Source: Chloroflexota bacterium (GTDB lineage Bacteria > Chloroflexota > Anaerolineae > Aggregatilineales > UBA2796). From it: a stretch of 64,000 bases of DNA. The stretch covers positions 86,295 to 150,294 of the forward strand of contig JAJPHV010000057.1 of the NCBI GenBank assembly GCA_021325095.1. The letters are read 5' to 3'. The position numbers and the translations under genes are program-made. Below the pieces are notes generated by a model that was not told where the DNA came from, ran no database searches, and was given only the letters and a program-made list of their open reading frames with translations. Positions 21,781-31,187 of this stretch are shown in pieces (positions within the stretch are counted from its first letter, which is position 1; each line of letters starts with the position of its first letter).

Positions 21781-22983
21781 ATGGACATTCAACAGGAATT
21801 GGCGGCGGCGCAGATCATTGCAGCCGAACACGCCCACGTGATGCAGACCTACAAACGCGGCCCGATGGTGCTCTCGCACGGGCAGGGCATGTCCGTCTGG
21901 GACACGGACGGCAAGGAATACCTGGACTTTATGGCCGGGATCGCCGTCGATGCGCTTGGGCACAGCGATCCGGGCGTGGTGGCGGCCATCAACGCCCAGG
22001 CGGGCAAGCTGATCCACACCAGCAACCTGTACCATACCATTCCGCAGGTACAGTTAGCCGAAAAGCTGACGGCCAACAGCTTTGCCGACAAGGTGTTCTT
22101 TACCAACTCTGGCACAGAATCCAATGAGGGCGCGATCAAGTTCGCCCGCAAGTTCGGCAAAGTACATGGCGGCGAGGATAAGTTCGAGATCGTGTGCTTC
22201 GATCACGCTTTTCACGGGCGGGCTATCGGCGCGCTGTCGCTGACGCCCAAAGAAGCCTATCAGGCCCCGTTCCGCCCGCTGATGCCCGGCGTGGTTGTCG
22301 CGCCCTTCAACAGCGTGGCGGGTCTAAACTCGGCCATCACCGAAAAGACCTGTGCCGTCTTTGTCGAGCCGGTACAGGGCGAGGGCGGCGTGTATCCCGC
22401 CACGCCGGAATTCCTGCGGGCGCTGCGTGCCCGCTGCGACGAGGTGGGCGCGCTGCTGGTCTTCGATGAGGTGCAGTGCGGATTGGGGCGGACAGGCGAC
22501 CTGTGGGCACACACGGCCAGCGGCATCACGCCCGACATCATGACGCTGGCGAAGCCATTGGCGGGCGGCCTGCCCATCGGCGCGATTCTGGCGACGGATC
22601 GGGTGGCGTCAGTCATGAACCCCGGCGAGCACGGCAGCACTTTCGCGGGCGGCCCGTTGGTCACGGCAGTGGCCTCCTACGTCTTTGACCGGATCAATGA
22701 TCCGGCCTTCCTGGGGCACGTCCGGGAAGTGGGGCAGTATCTGCGTGAGCGGCTGGAAGAGATCAACAGCCCGCATATTCAAGAGGTGCGCGGGCGCGGC
22801 CTGATGCTCGGCGTCGAAATGGATATTGAAAGCAGTACCGTGATCACGAAGGGCTACGAACATGGCCTGATGCTGGTCGGGGCGGGGCCGAACGTGCTGC
22901 GGCTCGTGCCACCGCTGATCGTGGAAAAGTCTCATATCGATGTCTTTGCCGAACGGTTGACGGCGATCCTGGCGGAGATCTGA
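21781..22983 (+). CDS. argD: Acetylornithine aminotransferase
   Basis: A 400-residue class III PLP aminotransferase converting acetylglutamate semialdehyde to acetylornithine. Cofactor motifs are FTNSGTESNEGAIK, the aromatic HAFHGRAIGALSLT, LLVFDEVQCGLGRTG (Asp) and the Schiff-base Lys in MTLAKPLAGGLPIGA. Two ATGs adjoin (21778, 21781); the second is chosen because AGGAGG (21771-21776) would be only one base from the first. The gene starts just after a repeat cluster, so transcription may be partly separated from argB. Confidence 0.93.
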   Translation: MDIQQELAAAQIIAAEHAHVMQTYKRGPMVLSHGQGMSVWDTDGKEYLDFMAGIAVDALGHSDPGVVAAINAQAGKLIHTSNLYHTIPQVQLAEKLTANSFADKVFFTNSGTESNEGAIKFARKFGKVHGGEDKFEIVCFDHAFHGRAIGALSLTPKEAYQAPFRPLMPGVVVAPFNSVAGLNSAITEKTCAVFVEPVQGEGGVYPATPEFLRALRARCDEVGALLVFDEVQCGLGRTGDLWAHTASGITPDIMTLAKPLAGGLPIGAILATDRVASVMNPGEHGSTFAGGPLVTAVASYVFDRINDPAFLGHVREVGQYLRERLEEINSPHIQEVRGRGLMLGVEMDIESSTVITKGYEHGLMLVGAGPNVLRLVPPLIVEKSHIDVFAERLTAILAEI

Positions 22984-22989
22984 GCCTCT

Positions 22990-23367
22990 ATGCCCATCAC
23001 GCTCGAACTGCGCGAAAACAACCAGGTGTTTTACTGGGTCTTCTCCGACCCATGGAGCGTTGCCGACTTGCTGCCCCTCAGCAAGCAGGTGCGCGCCCAC
23101 TTCGACAGTACGAGCCACAGGACGCATACGCTTGCCAACTTACGGCAAACGCGCCATCTGCCCTCCAATTTGCTGCGCATCCGCGAGATTGGAACCTGGG
23201 ATCATCCCAACAGCGGGCAGCTTGTGGTGGTCGGCGCGCCCGCCTTCGCCAAAACGATGCTGGAATTGATCGGGCGCCTGGTGCGGTTTGACCGGACACA
23301 CTTTTACGAATCGGAAGAAGCAGCCTGGGCTTTTCTGCGCCGGGCCATTGCACAAGACAAAGGATAA
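22990..23367 (+). CDS. Conserved hypothetical protein between argD and argG
   Basis: A 125-residue soluble protein starting 6 bases after argD and ending 6 bases before argG, so it is inside the operon. Its layout (alternating strands and helices, 'FYWVFSDPWSVADLLPL', a late WAFLRRA helix) resembles the STAS/SpoIIAA-like or SEC14-type fold of many Anaerolineae orphans, but no diagnostic motif is seen. No known arginine enzyme matches. Function unknown. Confidence 0.55.
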   Translation: MPITLELRENNQVFYWVFSDPWSVADLLPLSKQVRAHFDSTSHRTHTLANLRQTRHLPSNLLRIREIGTWDHPNSGQLVVVGAPAFAKTMLELIGRLVRFDRTHFYESEEAAWAFLRRAIAQDKG

Positions 23368-23373
23368 GGAAGC

Positions 23374-24639
23374 GTGAGCCAGCAATACAAAAAAGTCGTG
23401 CTCGCCTACAGCGGCGGGCTGGATACCTCGGTCATCGTCCCCTGGTTGATCGAGACCTACGGCGTGGAAGTGATCTGCTTCACCGCCGACCTGGGCCAGG
23501 GCGAAGAACTGGACGGCCTGGAAGCCAAAGCGAAGGCCAGCGGCGCCAGCAAACTCATTATCCGCGATCTACGCCAGGAGTTCCTGACCGATTTCGTCTT
23601 CCCGACGATGCGCGCCGGGGCCATCTACGAGCGGGAATACCTGCTCGGCACGTCCTTCGCCCGCCCGCTGATCGCGCTGCACATGGTGGATGTAGCCGAA
23701 GCCGAAGGCGCAGATGCCGTCGCGCACGGCTGCACGGGCAAGGGCAACGACCAGGTGCGCTTTGAGGTGTCGGTCATGGCGCTCAACCCCAAGCTGGGCA
23801 TTATCGCCCCCTGGCGCGACGACAAGTGGACGATCCGCAGCCGTGAGGACGCCATCGCCTACGCCGAAAAGCACAAGGTCCCGGTCTCGGCCACGCTCAA
23901 GTCGATCTACAGCCGGGATCGCAACCTGTTCCACATGAGTCACGAGGGCGGGCCGCTTGAAAACCCCTGGACAAAACCCGAAGAGTCGATGTTCGTGCTG
24001 ACGACCAGCCCGCAGAACGCGCCTGACCAGGTGGAAACGATAGAGATCAGCTTCGAGGCGGGCTGCCCGACGGCGCTCAACGGCACGCCGATGGAACCGC
24101 TCGAACTGTTCATGAAGCTGAACGAACTGGGCGGCAAGCACGGCATCGGGCGCGTCGATCTGGTCGAGAACCGGCTGGTCGGCATGAAGTCACACGGCGT
24201 GTACGAGACGCCTGGAGGCACGATTCTGTACAAGGCGCACCAGACGCTCGAAAGCATTTGCCTGGATAAAGCCACGCTGCACCAGAAGCTGCAACTGGCG
24301 CTCAAGTACGCCGAACTGGTCTACAACGGCCAGTGGTTCAGCACCCTGCGCGAGTCGATTGACGCCTTTGTGGACGTGACGCAGCGCAACGTGACAGGCG
24401 ACGTGCGGCTCGATCTGTACAAGGGCAACGTGATCGTGACCGGGCGGCGCTCGCCCAAGAGCCTGTACCGTGAGGATTACGCCTCGTTCGGCCAGATGGA
24501 CATCTACAACCAGAAGGATGCCGAAGGGTTCATCCACCTCTTTGGCCTGCCCAACAAGGTCGAGGCGCTGCTGGCGCTGGATGGCGGCGGCGTCAGCCCG
24601 TACCGCCAGCCGGACTACAACAAGATCAAGCGGGACTGA
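23374..24639 (+). CDS. argG: Argininosuccinate synthase
   Basis: A 421-residue enzyme joining citrulline and aspartate with ATP. The N-terminal P-loop is [18 protein letters not shown]. Other signatures are [15 protein letters not shown] and [15 protein letters not shown]. Length is slightly above the usual ~400. Start is GTG 23374 after an AAGGAAG ribosome site; this start leads into the standard [11 protein letters not shown] opening. Confidence 0.95.
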   Translation: MSQQYKKVVLAYSGGLDTSVIVPWLIETYGVEVICFTADLGQGEELDGLEAKAKASGASKLIIRDLRQEFLTDFVFPTMRAGAIYEREYLLGTSFARPLIALHMVDVAEAEGADAVAHGCTGKGNDQVRFEVSVMALNPKLGIIAPWRDDKWTIRSREDAIAYAEKHKVPVSATLKSIYSRDRNLFHMSHEGGPLENPWTKPEESMFVLTTSPQNAPDQVETIEISFEAGCPTALNGTPMEPLELFMKLNELGGKHGIGRVDLVENRLVGMKSHGVYETPGGTILYKAHQTLESICLDKATLHQKLQLALKYAELVYNGQWFSTLRESIDAFVDVTQRNVTGDVRLDLYKGNVIVTGRRSPKSLYREDYASFGQMDIYNQKDAEGFIHLFGLPNKVEALLALDGGGVSPYRQPDYNKIKRD

Positions 24640-24650
24640 ATCGGTGCTTT

Positions 24651-24802
24651 GCCCGGCGCTAAAGCACCGGGCTGAATCAACGAAGCCCGCTGAAGCGGGC
24701 TAAACAGCCAGCAGAGGAGCACAGATCATATTGCTCAGGTGCTTTGGGGATGTCGTGATTTGTCTTCAGCCCCGCAGGGACTTTGTAATCTCAGCCCTGC
24801 GG
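24651..24802. repeat. GC-rich hairpins between argG and argJ
   Basis: Three hairpins: GCCCGG/CCGGGC (24651-24672), AGCCCGC-tgaa-GCGGGCT (24684-24701), and CCGCAGGG (24772-24779) with CCCTGCGG (24795-24802). The phrases 'gctaaagcaccgggctgaa' and 'cttcagccc' are typical of dispersed intergenic repeats in GC-rich filamentous bacteria. No U-run follows, so they look like repeats or mRNA stabilisers more than terminators. Confidence 0.5.
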
Positions 24803-24837
24803 CTTCAGCCCAGGGCGAAAGGAGCATTACGAACCGC

Positions 24838-26049
24838 ATGACCAACATTGAAAAAAACCTGGAAGTCCGGGACACCATCACCGCTGTCCCCGGCTTCCGC
24901 GCCAGCGCTGTGGACGCCGGACTGCGCAAACTACCCGCGCCCGACCTGGCGCTCATCGTGGCCGATCAACCGTGTACAGCGGCGGGTGTCTTCACCACGA
25001 ACTACGTCAAGGCCGCGCCGGTCTTGATCGATCAGGCCCGGCTGGAAGCCAAACCGAATCATATGCGCGCCGTGCTGATCAACGCGGCCTGCGCCAATGC
25101 CTGCACGGGCGACGAAGGGCTGCGCAATGCAGAACAGTCGGCAGCCTGGGTCGCCGAAGCCATCGGCTGTGCGCCGGACGAGGTACTGGTCATGTCTACG
25201 GGTGTGATCGGTGTCCAGCTGCCGATGCATAAGCTGCAAAAAGGCATTCCGGCGGCGGCAGCAGCCCTGAGCGAATCGGGCTGGCATGACGCTTCGACGG
25301 CGATCATGACCACCGACACGCGGCCCAAGCGTTTCAGCGTCAACGTCAACGGCATCCACATCGCCGGGATCGCCAAAGGCGCGGGCATGATCGCGCCCAA
25401 CATGGCGACCATGCTCTCCATGATCGCCACCGACGCGGTGATCTCCGTCGAGTTTTTGCGGCGGGCGCTGCGTGAAGCCGTCGAGCAGAGTTTCAACCGG
25501 ATCGTGATTGACGGCGACATGAGCACCAACGACACGGTGCTGCTCTTTGCCAGCGGAGCCAGCGGCAAAACGGTGGGGAAGGATGTGGACTACCACGCCG
25601 AATTTTTGCCCGGCCTGACGGCGGTGTGTAAGGCGCTCTCGCAGGCCATTGTCCACGACGGCGAAGGCGTGACGCGCTTCATCACCCTCAACGTGACGGG
25701 CGCGCGCAGCACTGCGGAGGCCCGGCAGATCGCCAACACCATCGCCATCTCTCCGCTGGTCAAGACGGCCTTTTATGGCGGCGACGCCAACTGGGGCCGC
25801 ATCATGATGGCAGCGGGGCGCGCTGGTGTGAAACTTGACCAGAACAAGCTCTCGCTGTGGTACGACGATCTGCAACTGGTGGCGAACGGCACACCGCTCA
25901 ATTATGATGACGCGCAGGCCAACGCGCGGGCTGCACAGCCCGAAGTGACCGTCCGGCTTGACCTGGGGTTAGGCGACCAGGAAGCGACGATCTGGACGTG
26001 CGACCTCAGCCACGAGTACGTGAGCATCAACGGGCACTACCGCACATGA
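24838..26049 (+). CDS. argJ: Bifunctional glutamate N-acetyltransferase / amino-acid acetyltransferase
   Basis: A 403-residue ArgJ that moves the acetyl group from acetylornithine to glutamate, regenerating acetylglutamate. The self-cleavage site is KGAGMIAPNMATMLSM, with nucleophile Thr191. AFYGGDANWGRIMMAAGRAG is the C-terminal signature. Because it recycles acetyl groups, no argE-type deacetylase is needed. The ATG at 24838 lies 12 bases after AAAGGAGC. Its stop overlaps argH by 4 bp. Confidence 0.94.
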   Translation: MTNIEKNLEVRDTITAVPGFRASAVDAGLRKLPAPDLALIVADQPCTAAGVFTTNYVKAAPVLIDQARLEAKPNHMRAVLINAACANACTGDEGLRNAEQSAAWVAEAIGCAPDEVLVMSTGVIGVQLPMHKLQKGIPAAAAALSESGWHDASTAIMTTDTRPKRFSVNVNGIHIAGIAKGAGMIAPNMATMLSMIATDAVISVEFLRRALREAVEQSFNRIVIDGDMSTNDTVLLFASGASGKTVGKDVDYHAEFLPGLTAVCKALSQAIVHDGEGVTRFITLNVTGARSTAEARQIANTIAISPLVKTAFYGGDANWGRIMMAAGRAGVKLDQNKLSLWYDDLQLVANGTPLNYDDAQANARAAQPEVTVRLDLGLGDQEATIWTCDLSHEYVSINGHYRT

Positions 26050-27443
26050 CCGATCCCCAACCCGGCAAAACACTGTGGGCAGGCCGCTACGAGGCGCAGG
26101 CGGCGGACTCGCTGCGCAAACTGAGCGACAGCCTGTCCTTCGACAAACGCCTGTACGCCAGTGACATCGTGTGCAGCATCGCCTATGCGCGGGCACTGGC
26201 GCGCGCCGGAATCCTGACGCCGCAGGAAGCGGATACCCTCGCCAATGGGCTGGCTGAGGTTCAGAAGGAATTTGAGAACGGGCGCTTTGTCCCCGCGCCC
26301 GGTGACGAGGACATCCACACGGCGGTGGAGCGGCGGTTGGGCGAACTGGTGGGCGCAGTGGCCGGTAAGCTGCACACGGGCCGCAGCCGCAACGACCAGG
26401 TGGCGACGGATACGCGCCACTGGCAGAGGCGCGCCGTCGAGGCGGTCACGGCGCACGTCCTGGCGCTGCAACAGGCCCTGCTCAATCAGGCCAGACAGCA
26501 CGTCGAAACGCTCATGCCCGGCTATACTCACGTGCGCGCCGCGCAGCCCATCACGGCGGCGCACTGGCTGTTGAGCTATTTCTGGATGCTGGCCCGCGAC
26601 GTGAAGCGGCTCGACGCCTGCCGCGAGTCCACCCTGATCAGCCCGCTCGGATCGGGCGCGCTGGCCGGGACGCCCTACCCGATTGACCGGATGGCGCTGG
26701 CACAGTCGATGGGCTTCACCGGAATCACCGAGAACAGCCTGGATGCCGTTTCGGATCGGGATTTCATCGTCGAGTTTCTGTCCGCTGCTGCGCTGCTGGC
26801 CGTTCACCTGAGCCGCTTTGCCGAGGACGCGATCCTGTACAGCAGCCCACAGTACGGCTTCATTCACATCGATGAACGCTTTACGACAGGTTCCAGCCTG
26901 ATGCCGCAGAAGCAGAACCCGGACGCGCTGGAAATGGCACGCGGCAAGGCGGGCCGCATCGCCGGGCATCTGTCCGGCCTGCTGAACACGTTGAAGGGGC
27001 TGCCCTCCACCTACAACAAGGACTTGCAGGAGGACAAAGAGCCGCTCTTTGACACGGTGGATACGCTCGAAACGCTGCTTCCGGCCCTGACGGGCGTGAT
27101 CGAGACGATGACGTTTGACCCGGCGAAGATGCTGGCGGCGCTGGACGAGGGGATGCTGGCGACGGACGTGGCCGATTACCTGGTGAACAAGGGCGTGCCT
27201 TTCCGCGAGGCGCATGGTATAGTTGGCCGGGCTGTCCGGCATTCGCTGGAAACGAACAGGCCGCTCTCGAAGCTCACCCTTGATGAGTACCACGCCATCA
27301 GCCCGGTGTTCGACTCAGACGTGTACGCGGTGTTCGACTTCGCCAGGTCGGTGGCCCGGCGGAAAGCACCCGGCGGCACTGCGCCCGAAGCCGTGCGCGA
27401 ACAAATGCGGCAGGCCGAAAGCTGGCTTTCCAGGCAAAAGTGA
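26046..27443 (+). CDS. argH: Argininosuccinate lyase
   Basis: A 465-residue enzyme of the fumarase/aspartase superfamily, splitting argininosuccinate to arginine and fumarate. HTGRSRNDQVATDTR and the mobile-loop signature GSSLMPQKQNPDALE (from residue 282, catalytic Ser in GSS) are intact. It begins at the ATG overlapping argJ (ATGA), showing translational coupling. It is the last gene of the arginine cluster; a palindromic repeat follows. Confidence 0.95.
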   Translation: MTDPQPGKTLWAGRYEAQAADSLRKLSDSLSFDKRLYASDIVCSIAYARALARAGILTPQEADTLANGLAEVQKEFENGRFVPAPGDEDIHTAVERRLGELVGAVAGKLHTGRSRNDQVATDTRHWQRRAVEAVTAHVLALQQALLNQARQHVETLMPGYTHVRAAQPITAAHWLLSYFWMLARDVKRLDACRESTLISPLGSGALAGTPYPIDRMALAQSMGFTGITENSLDAVSDRDFIVEFLSAAALLAVHLSRFAEDAILYSSPQYGFIHIDERFTTGSSLMPQKQNPDALEMARGKAGRIAGHLSGLLNTLKGLPSTYNKDLQEDKEPLFDTVDTLETLLPALTGVIETMTFDPAKMLAALDEGMLATDVADYLVNKGVPFREAHGIVGRAVRHSLETNRPLSKLTLDEYHAISPVFDSDVYAVFDFARSVARRKAPGGTAPEAVREQMRQAESWLSRQK

Positions 27444-27478
27444 GTTCTTGAATTTGTTCCCAACCCTGTTAAAGCGAA

Positions 27479-27583
27479 CCTCACCCCCGGCCCCTCTCCG
27501 CAAGCAGAGAGGGGAGTATTGCGATGTACAGTGCCAACCGGTTCCCCCTCTCCACCTTGTGGAGAGGGAGTCAGGGGGTGAGG
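27479..27583. repeat. Palindromic intergenic repeat, full core copy
   Basis: CCTCACCCCC (27479-27488) to GGGGGTGAGG (27574-27583), with two hairpins (CCCCTCTCCGC/GAGAGGGG and CCCTCTCCAC/GTGGAGAGGG). It separates argH from the MFS gene and may terminate the arg transcript. Confidence 0.75.
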
Positions 27584-27599
27584 TCAAGCCCTCATCACT

Positions 27600-28781
27600 A
27601 TGAAAAACGCGCGACTCATTACCTTTGCCTGCTACGCAGCGTTCATTTCGCTGGGTATGTGCGGGACGCTGCTCGGCCCGACCTTTCAAAGCCTGGCGCA
27701 ACGTTTTGAAATTCCACTTGAACAGGCGGGCCTCTTTACGGGCTTCCAGTTTGGAGCCAGCACGCTTGGCGTGATCATCATCGGACGGCTGCTGGATCGG
27801 CTGAATGCGCGCTACCTGCTGGCGGGCGGTGTGCTGTTCATGGGCGGCGGGCTGCTGGTACTGAGTAACGCGCCCACGCTGCCCGTTGCGCTATTCGGCG
27901 CGCTGGTGCTCGGCCTGGGCTACGGCGCCATCGACGTCAGCCCGAACGTCGTGGTCGCTTCTCTGAACCCTGAGAAAGCCAGTGTGGCCCTGAACGCACT
28001 CAACGTCTTTTTTGGCATCGGCGCGATCATCGGCCCGCAGTTGGTCAACTGGGCGCTCAGTCAACAGAACTTCACGCTGGCCTATACTGCCACCGCCGTT
28101 TTCACCCTGCTGCTGGTCATTCCATTCTCGATGGTCTCCGTCCACGTCCACACGGGGGATCGTTCCGCGCCGCGCGCTGCCATCGGCTGGGTGAGGCTGG
28201 TTCCCTTTGCCGTGCTGCTGTTTATGTATGTCGGCACAGAGGTTGGCTTCGGCAGTTGGATCGTCACCCAGGTGACACAGGTCACGCTGGCGACGGCGGC
28301 CATTGGCACGCTGGCCGCGTCCCTGTTCTGGGTGGGCCTGAGCGCCGGGCGTATCGTTGCCAGCCTGATCTTGCGCTGGCTGACTGACCAGCAGTTGCTG
28401 ATCATCTCAATCCTCTTGATCGGTGTGGGTGTGGCGCTGCTGCTGCTTGTGCCGGGGGCGGAAGCAATAGCCATCCTCAGTGCATTTGTGGTTGGCTTCG
28501 GCTGCGGACCGGTCTTCCCGACGGCACTGGCGATGATCAACAACCGCTACCCGGAGGCGCGCGGCACGGCGTCGGGCACGCTGATGGCAATTGGCACAAT
28601 GGGCGCGGTACTCCTGCCCTGGTTGCAGGGTCAGGTCGGTGGCGGGCAGAACGGCGGCATGAGTGTGATCCTGGGCGCGGCGATACTCATGCTTGGGATC
28701 GTCGTTGTCATTCAGCGGCAGGCGAGTCCATCGCTGTCTTCGATTGGCGAGAGCCAGTCGAGCGTCGCCAGAGGGCGGTGA
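27600..28781 (+). CDS. Major facilitator superfamily transporter
   Basis: A 393-residue protein with twelve hydrophobic segments. The motif between spans 2 and 3, GRLLDRLNARYLLAGG, corresponds to the MFS loop 2-3 motif. The similarity is to the fucose/sugar and drug-type MFS branches ('GYGAIDVSPNVVVASLNP', 'GCGPVFPTALAMINNRYPEARG'). The substrate is unknown. The ATG at 27600 lies soon after a repeat and has no strong ribosome site. Confidence 0.85.
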   Translation: MKNARLITFACYAAFISLGMCGTLLGPTFQSLAQRFEIPLEQAGLFTGFQFGASTLGVIIIGRLLDRLNARYLLAGGVLFMGGGLLVLSNAPTLPVALFGALVLGLGYGAIDVSPNVVVASLNPEKASVALNALNVFFGIGAIIGPQLVNWALSQQNFTLAYTATAVFTLLLVIPFSMVSVHVHTGDRSAPRAAIGWVRLVPFAVLLFMYVGTEVGFGSWIVTQVTQVTLATAAIGTLAASLFWVGLSAGRIVASLILRWLTDQQLLIISILLIGVGVALLLLVPGAEAIAILSAFVVGFGCGPVFPTALAMINNRYPEARGTASGTLMAIGTMGAVLLPWLQGQVGGGQNGGMSVILGAAILMLGIVVVIQRQASPSLSSIGESQSSVARGR

Positions 28782-28783
28782 AC

Positions 28784-29302
28784 TCACTCCGCTTTGCGGC
28801 GACGTCTGCGCATTTCCTGTGGTGAATTCGTCCTGGGTGGGCCAGCCGGGATCATCTCCTCGTCCTTGTCAGGCTTGTTGGAGGGGAAAGTTTGCCGCTC
28901 GATGCGCCCCAGGATGGACAGGACGAACCAGATCAGAATGGCGGCTACTGCCGCGATCAGGTAGTTGGCGCTCCCGCAGGCCATGCCCAGCGCGGCCACT
29001 GCCCAGATGCCCGCCGCCGTTGTCATCCCGTGTATGCTGGTCGGTTTCCGGCCCTGAATGATCGCGCCCGCGCCCAAAAAGCCAATGCCCGTCACAATCT
29101 GCGCGGCGACGCGGCCTTTGTCGCTGTTCTCGAAGGCAAACAGCGACAACGCCGTGAACAGCGCCGATCCCAGCCCCACCAGGATGTGCGTGCGCAGCCC
29201 GGCGGGGTGGTCGGCCCGCTCACGCTCGAATCCGACAATCGCGGACAGGATCGCAGCCACCGTGATTCGCAAACAAATATCGAGTTGCTGTTCGAGCGGC
29301 AT
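28784..29302 (-). CDS. MgtC/SapB-family membrane protein
   Basis: A 172-residue protein with about five membrane segments. It has the family's core VGFERERADHPAGLRTHILVG and TGIGFLGAGAIIQ, plus the TTAAGIWAVAALGMACG span. MgtC proteins help growth at low Mg2+ and modulate ATP synthase in some bacteria. The tail after the last span is charged and short. It lies 8 bases downstream of the VIT1-like gene on the same strand. Confidence 0.9.
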   Translation of the reverse strand: MPLEQQLDICLRITVAAILSAIVGFERERADHPAGLRTHILVGLGSALFTALSLFAFENSDKGRVAAQIVTGIGFLGAGAIIQGRKPTSIHGMTTAAGIWAVAALGMACGSANYLIAAVAAILIWFVLSILGRIERQTFPSNKPDKDEEMIPAGPPRTNSPQEMRRRRRKAE

Positions 29303-29310
29303 GTCCTCTC

Positions 29311-30006
29311 CTATCCGATCAGGCGTGCAACGGCAAAGGCAACGCCTGCTGCCAGGCCGCCGACCAGCAGCGTTTGCAGGCCACCCCTCACCGGATTCAA
29401 CCCGGTAAATGTGCCTTTGACATAACCGAACACGAACAGCGCCACCAGTGTTACGGCGACGGACAGGGACAGGGCGTTCAAACTGTTGTTCAACAGGATG
29501 TACGGCGAGAGTGGAATCAACCCGCCGACGATGTACGACACGGCAATCGTCAGCGCGCTCTGCCGGGCGCGGCGCGGATCAGGCGCTTCCAGCCCCAGTT
29601 CGTAGCGCATCATGAAGTCGATCCACTTCTCCCGATCTGCGCACAGCGCGTTCACAACCGGAACGACCTGCTCATCGCTCAGGCCGTAGCCGCGAAAGAT
29701 CGCGGCGACTTCCTCGGCTTCCTGTTCGGGCGTCTTCTCCACTTCGCGCAGTTCGCGGGCACGCTCGGACAGGTAATGATCGCGGTCCGTGCGTGCAGCC
29801 AGATACCCGCCCAGGCCCATCGCAATCGAACCGGCCACGATCTCGGCCAGGCCGCCTGTCACGATAATGGCGGTGGAAGTCGTCGCGCCCGAAAGCCCCG
29901 CTGCCAGGGCAAAGGGCACGGTCAGCCCATCTGACATGCCAATCACGATGTCACGCACCGTATCCGTCGCGGTGAAATGCCGCTCGACGTGAGGCGTGGT
30001 GGGCAT
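29311..30006 (-). CDS. VIT1/CCC1-family metal transporter
   Basis: A 231-residue membrane protein beginning with the family segment RDIVIGMSDGLTVPFALAAGLSG. GGLAEIVAGSIAMGLGGYLA follows, then a cytoplasmic metal-binding helical insert with several Glu (REVEKTPEQEAEEVAAIFRGYG), then three more spans. VIT1/CCC1 proteins move Fe2+ or Mn2+ out of the cytoplasm. It is first of a two-gene operon with the MgtC-like gene, a divalent-metal pair. Confidence 0.88.
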   Translation of the reverse strand: MPTTPHVERHFTATDTVRDIVIGMSDGLTVPFALAAGLSGATTSTAIIVTGGLAEIVAGSIAMGLGGYLAARTDRDHYLSERARELREVEKTPEQEAEEVAAIFRGYGLSDEQVVPVVNALCADREKWIDFMMRYELGLEAPDPRRARQSALTIAVSYIVGGLIPLSPYILLNNSLNALSLSVAVTLVALFVFGYVKGTFTGLNPVRGGLQTLLVGGLAAGVAFAVARLIG

Positions 30007-30183
30007 CGGTTCGTTCTACCTCCCACTGCTGACGGCGCTTACATCCGGATCAAATGGGTCGAGACACTATGCTTCCGCCGCTGGCAGTTTTTACCTTTTT
30101 CAGGCATTATAGGGTCATTTGCAGGCGCTATCAACCCATACTCGCCAGATACTAATCGTTCTCATCAGTCAGGATAGCTGTTT

Positions 30184-30987
30184 ATGAATATCTTTGAGCA
30201 GTTTTCTTTGCAGGGGAAGACGGCGCTCGTGACCGGGAGCGCGCGTGGCATCGGCAGGGCCATCGCGGAGGGGTTTGTCGCCGCTGGCGCGAAACTGTGG
30301 CTGACCGACGTTCTGGAAGCCGAGGGCACGCAGGCCGCGCAGCAATTAGGAGCGCGCTTCGTCAGGGCCGACCTGACCCGTTCCACAGAAATACGGGCGT
30401 TAGCCGCGCAAGTAGCCGCCGAGGAAACCAGGCTGGACATCCTGGTCAACAATGCGGGCCTGGATCGGGTCATTTTGTTGGATAACCTTGACATGAACTC
30501 GTTTGACGAAATCTGGAAGGTGAATGCCCGCGCGCCTGTCGAGCTAACCAGCCTGCTGCTGCCCCTGCTGCGCAAGTCGCCCGGCGCGTCGATCATCAAC
30601 GTCACGTCGATCCATTCCTTCGTGCCGCACCCCGGCAACTTCCCCTACAACATGGCGAAGGCGGCGATGGCGATGTTCACCAAGTCGATGGCGCAGGAAC
30701 TTTCGCCAGAAGGGATTCGGATCAACAATCTGGCCCCTGGCGCGGTGGAAACGGCCATGAACCGGGACGTGCTGGCCGACGTGGGCTATGACAACTTCAA
30801 CCAATGGATTCCGATTGGGCGCGTGGCGGATACGTCAGACATGGTCGGCCCGGCGCTGTTTCTGGCCTCGGACGCTTCGCGGTACGTCACCGGAACGACC
30901 ATCCTGGCCGACGGCGGCTACCTGCAAAACCTGGTGCGCTACCGCCTGGACAGCGTGACGGGCCTCTCCACCTCTCATCGCGCCTGA
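30184..30987 (+). CDS. Short-chain dehydrogenase/reductase
   Basis: A 267-residue SDR. The cofactor motif is TGSARGIGRAIA; NNAG is present. The catalytic Ser is in INVTSIHS, with Tyr and Lys in YNMAKAAMA. The C-terminal ADGGYLQN is family-typical. It resembles the glucose-1-dehydrogenase/3-oxoacyl reductase type, and the NAD/NADP preference is not clear. It stands alone. Confidence 0.9.
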   Translation: MNIFEQFSLQGKTALVTGSARGIGRAIAEGFVAAGAKLWLTDVLEAEGTQAAQQLGARFVRADLTRSTEIRALAAQVAAEETRLDILVNNAGLDRVILLDNLDMNSFDEIWKVNARAPVELTSLLLPLLRKSPGASIINVTSIHSFVPHPGNFPYNMAKAAMAMFTKSMAQELSPEGIRINNLAPGAVETAMNRDVLADVGYDNFNQWIPIGRVADTSDMVGPALFLASDASRYVTGTTILADGGYLQNLVRYRLDSVTGLSTSHRA

Positions 30988-31114
30988 TGTGGCTCCCCTT
31001 GCCCTCTCCGCCGGCAGCGAGGAGGCAGCAGGTGGGGTCAATTGAAGGTGCATGAACCGAGAAGAGAACAGCAGGTACTGCCCCGAACTGCCTGTATTTC
31101 CCGCTCTGCCGCGT

Positions 31115-31151
31115 TATACTTGCCGCACCTGACCGGAACGCTTCCGGTCAT
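31115..31151 (+). promoter_or_regulatory. -10 box and 5' hairpin upstream of ychF
   Basis: TATACT (31115-31120) would start transcription near 31127. The first transcribed bases then form a perfect 8-bp hairpin GACCGGAA-CGC-TTCCGGTC (31131-31149) followed by ATTTTGACTTTT. The hairpin could stabilise the mRNA end or act as a weak attenuator before the ATG at 31188. Confidence 0.4.
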
Positions 31152-31187
31152 TTTGACTTTTAACACTCAACAGGGAAGTAGTACCCT

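Noticed and set aside
30007..30183. RNA gene in the AT-richer gap before the SDR gene
   Set aside because: No stable hairpin, tRNA-like fold or terminator was visible.
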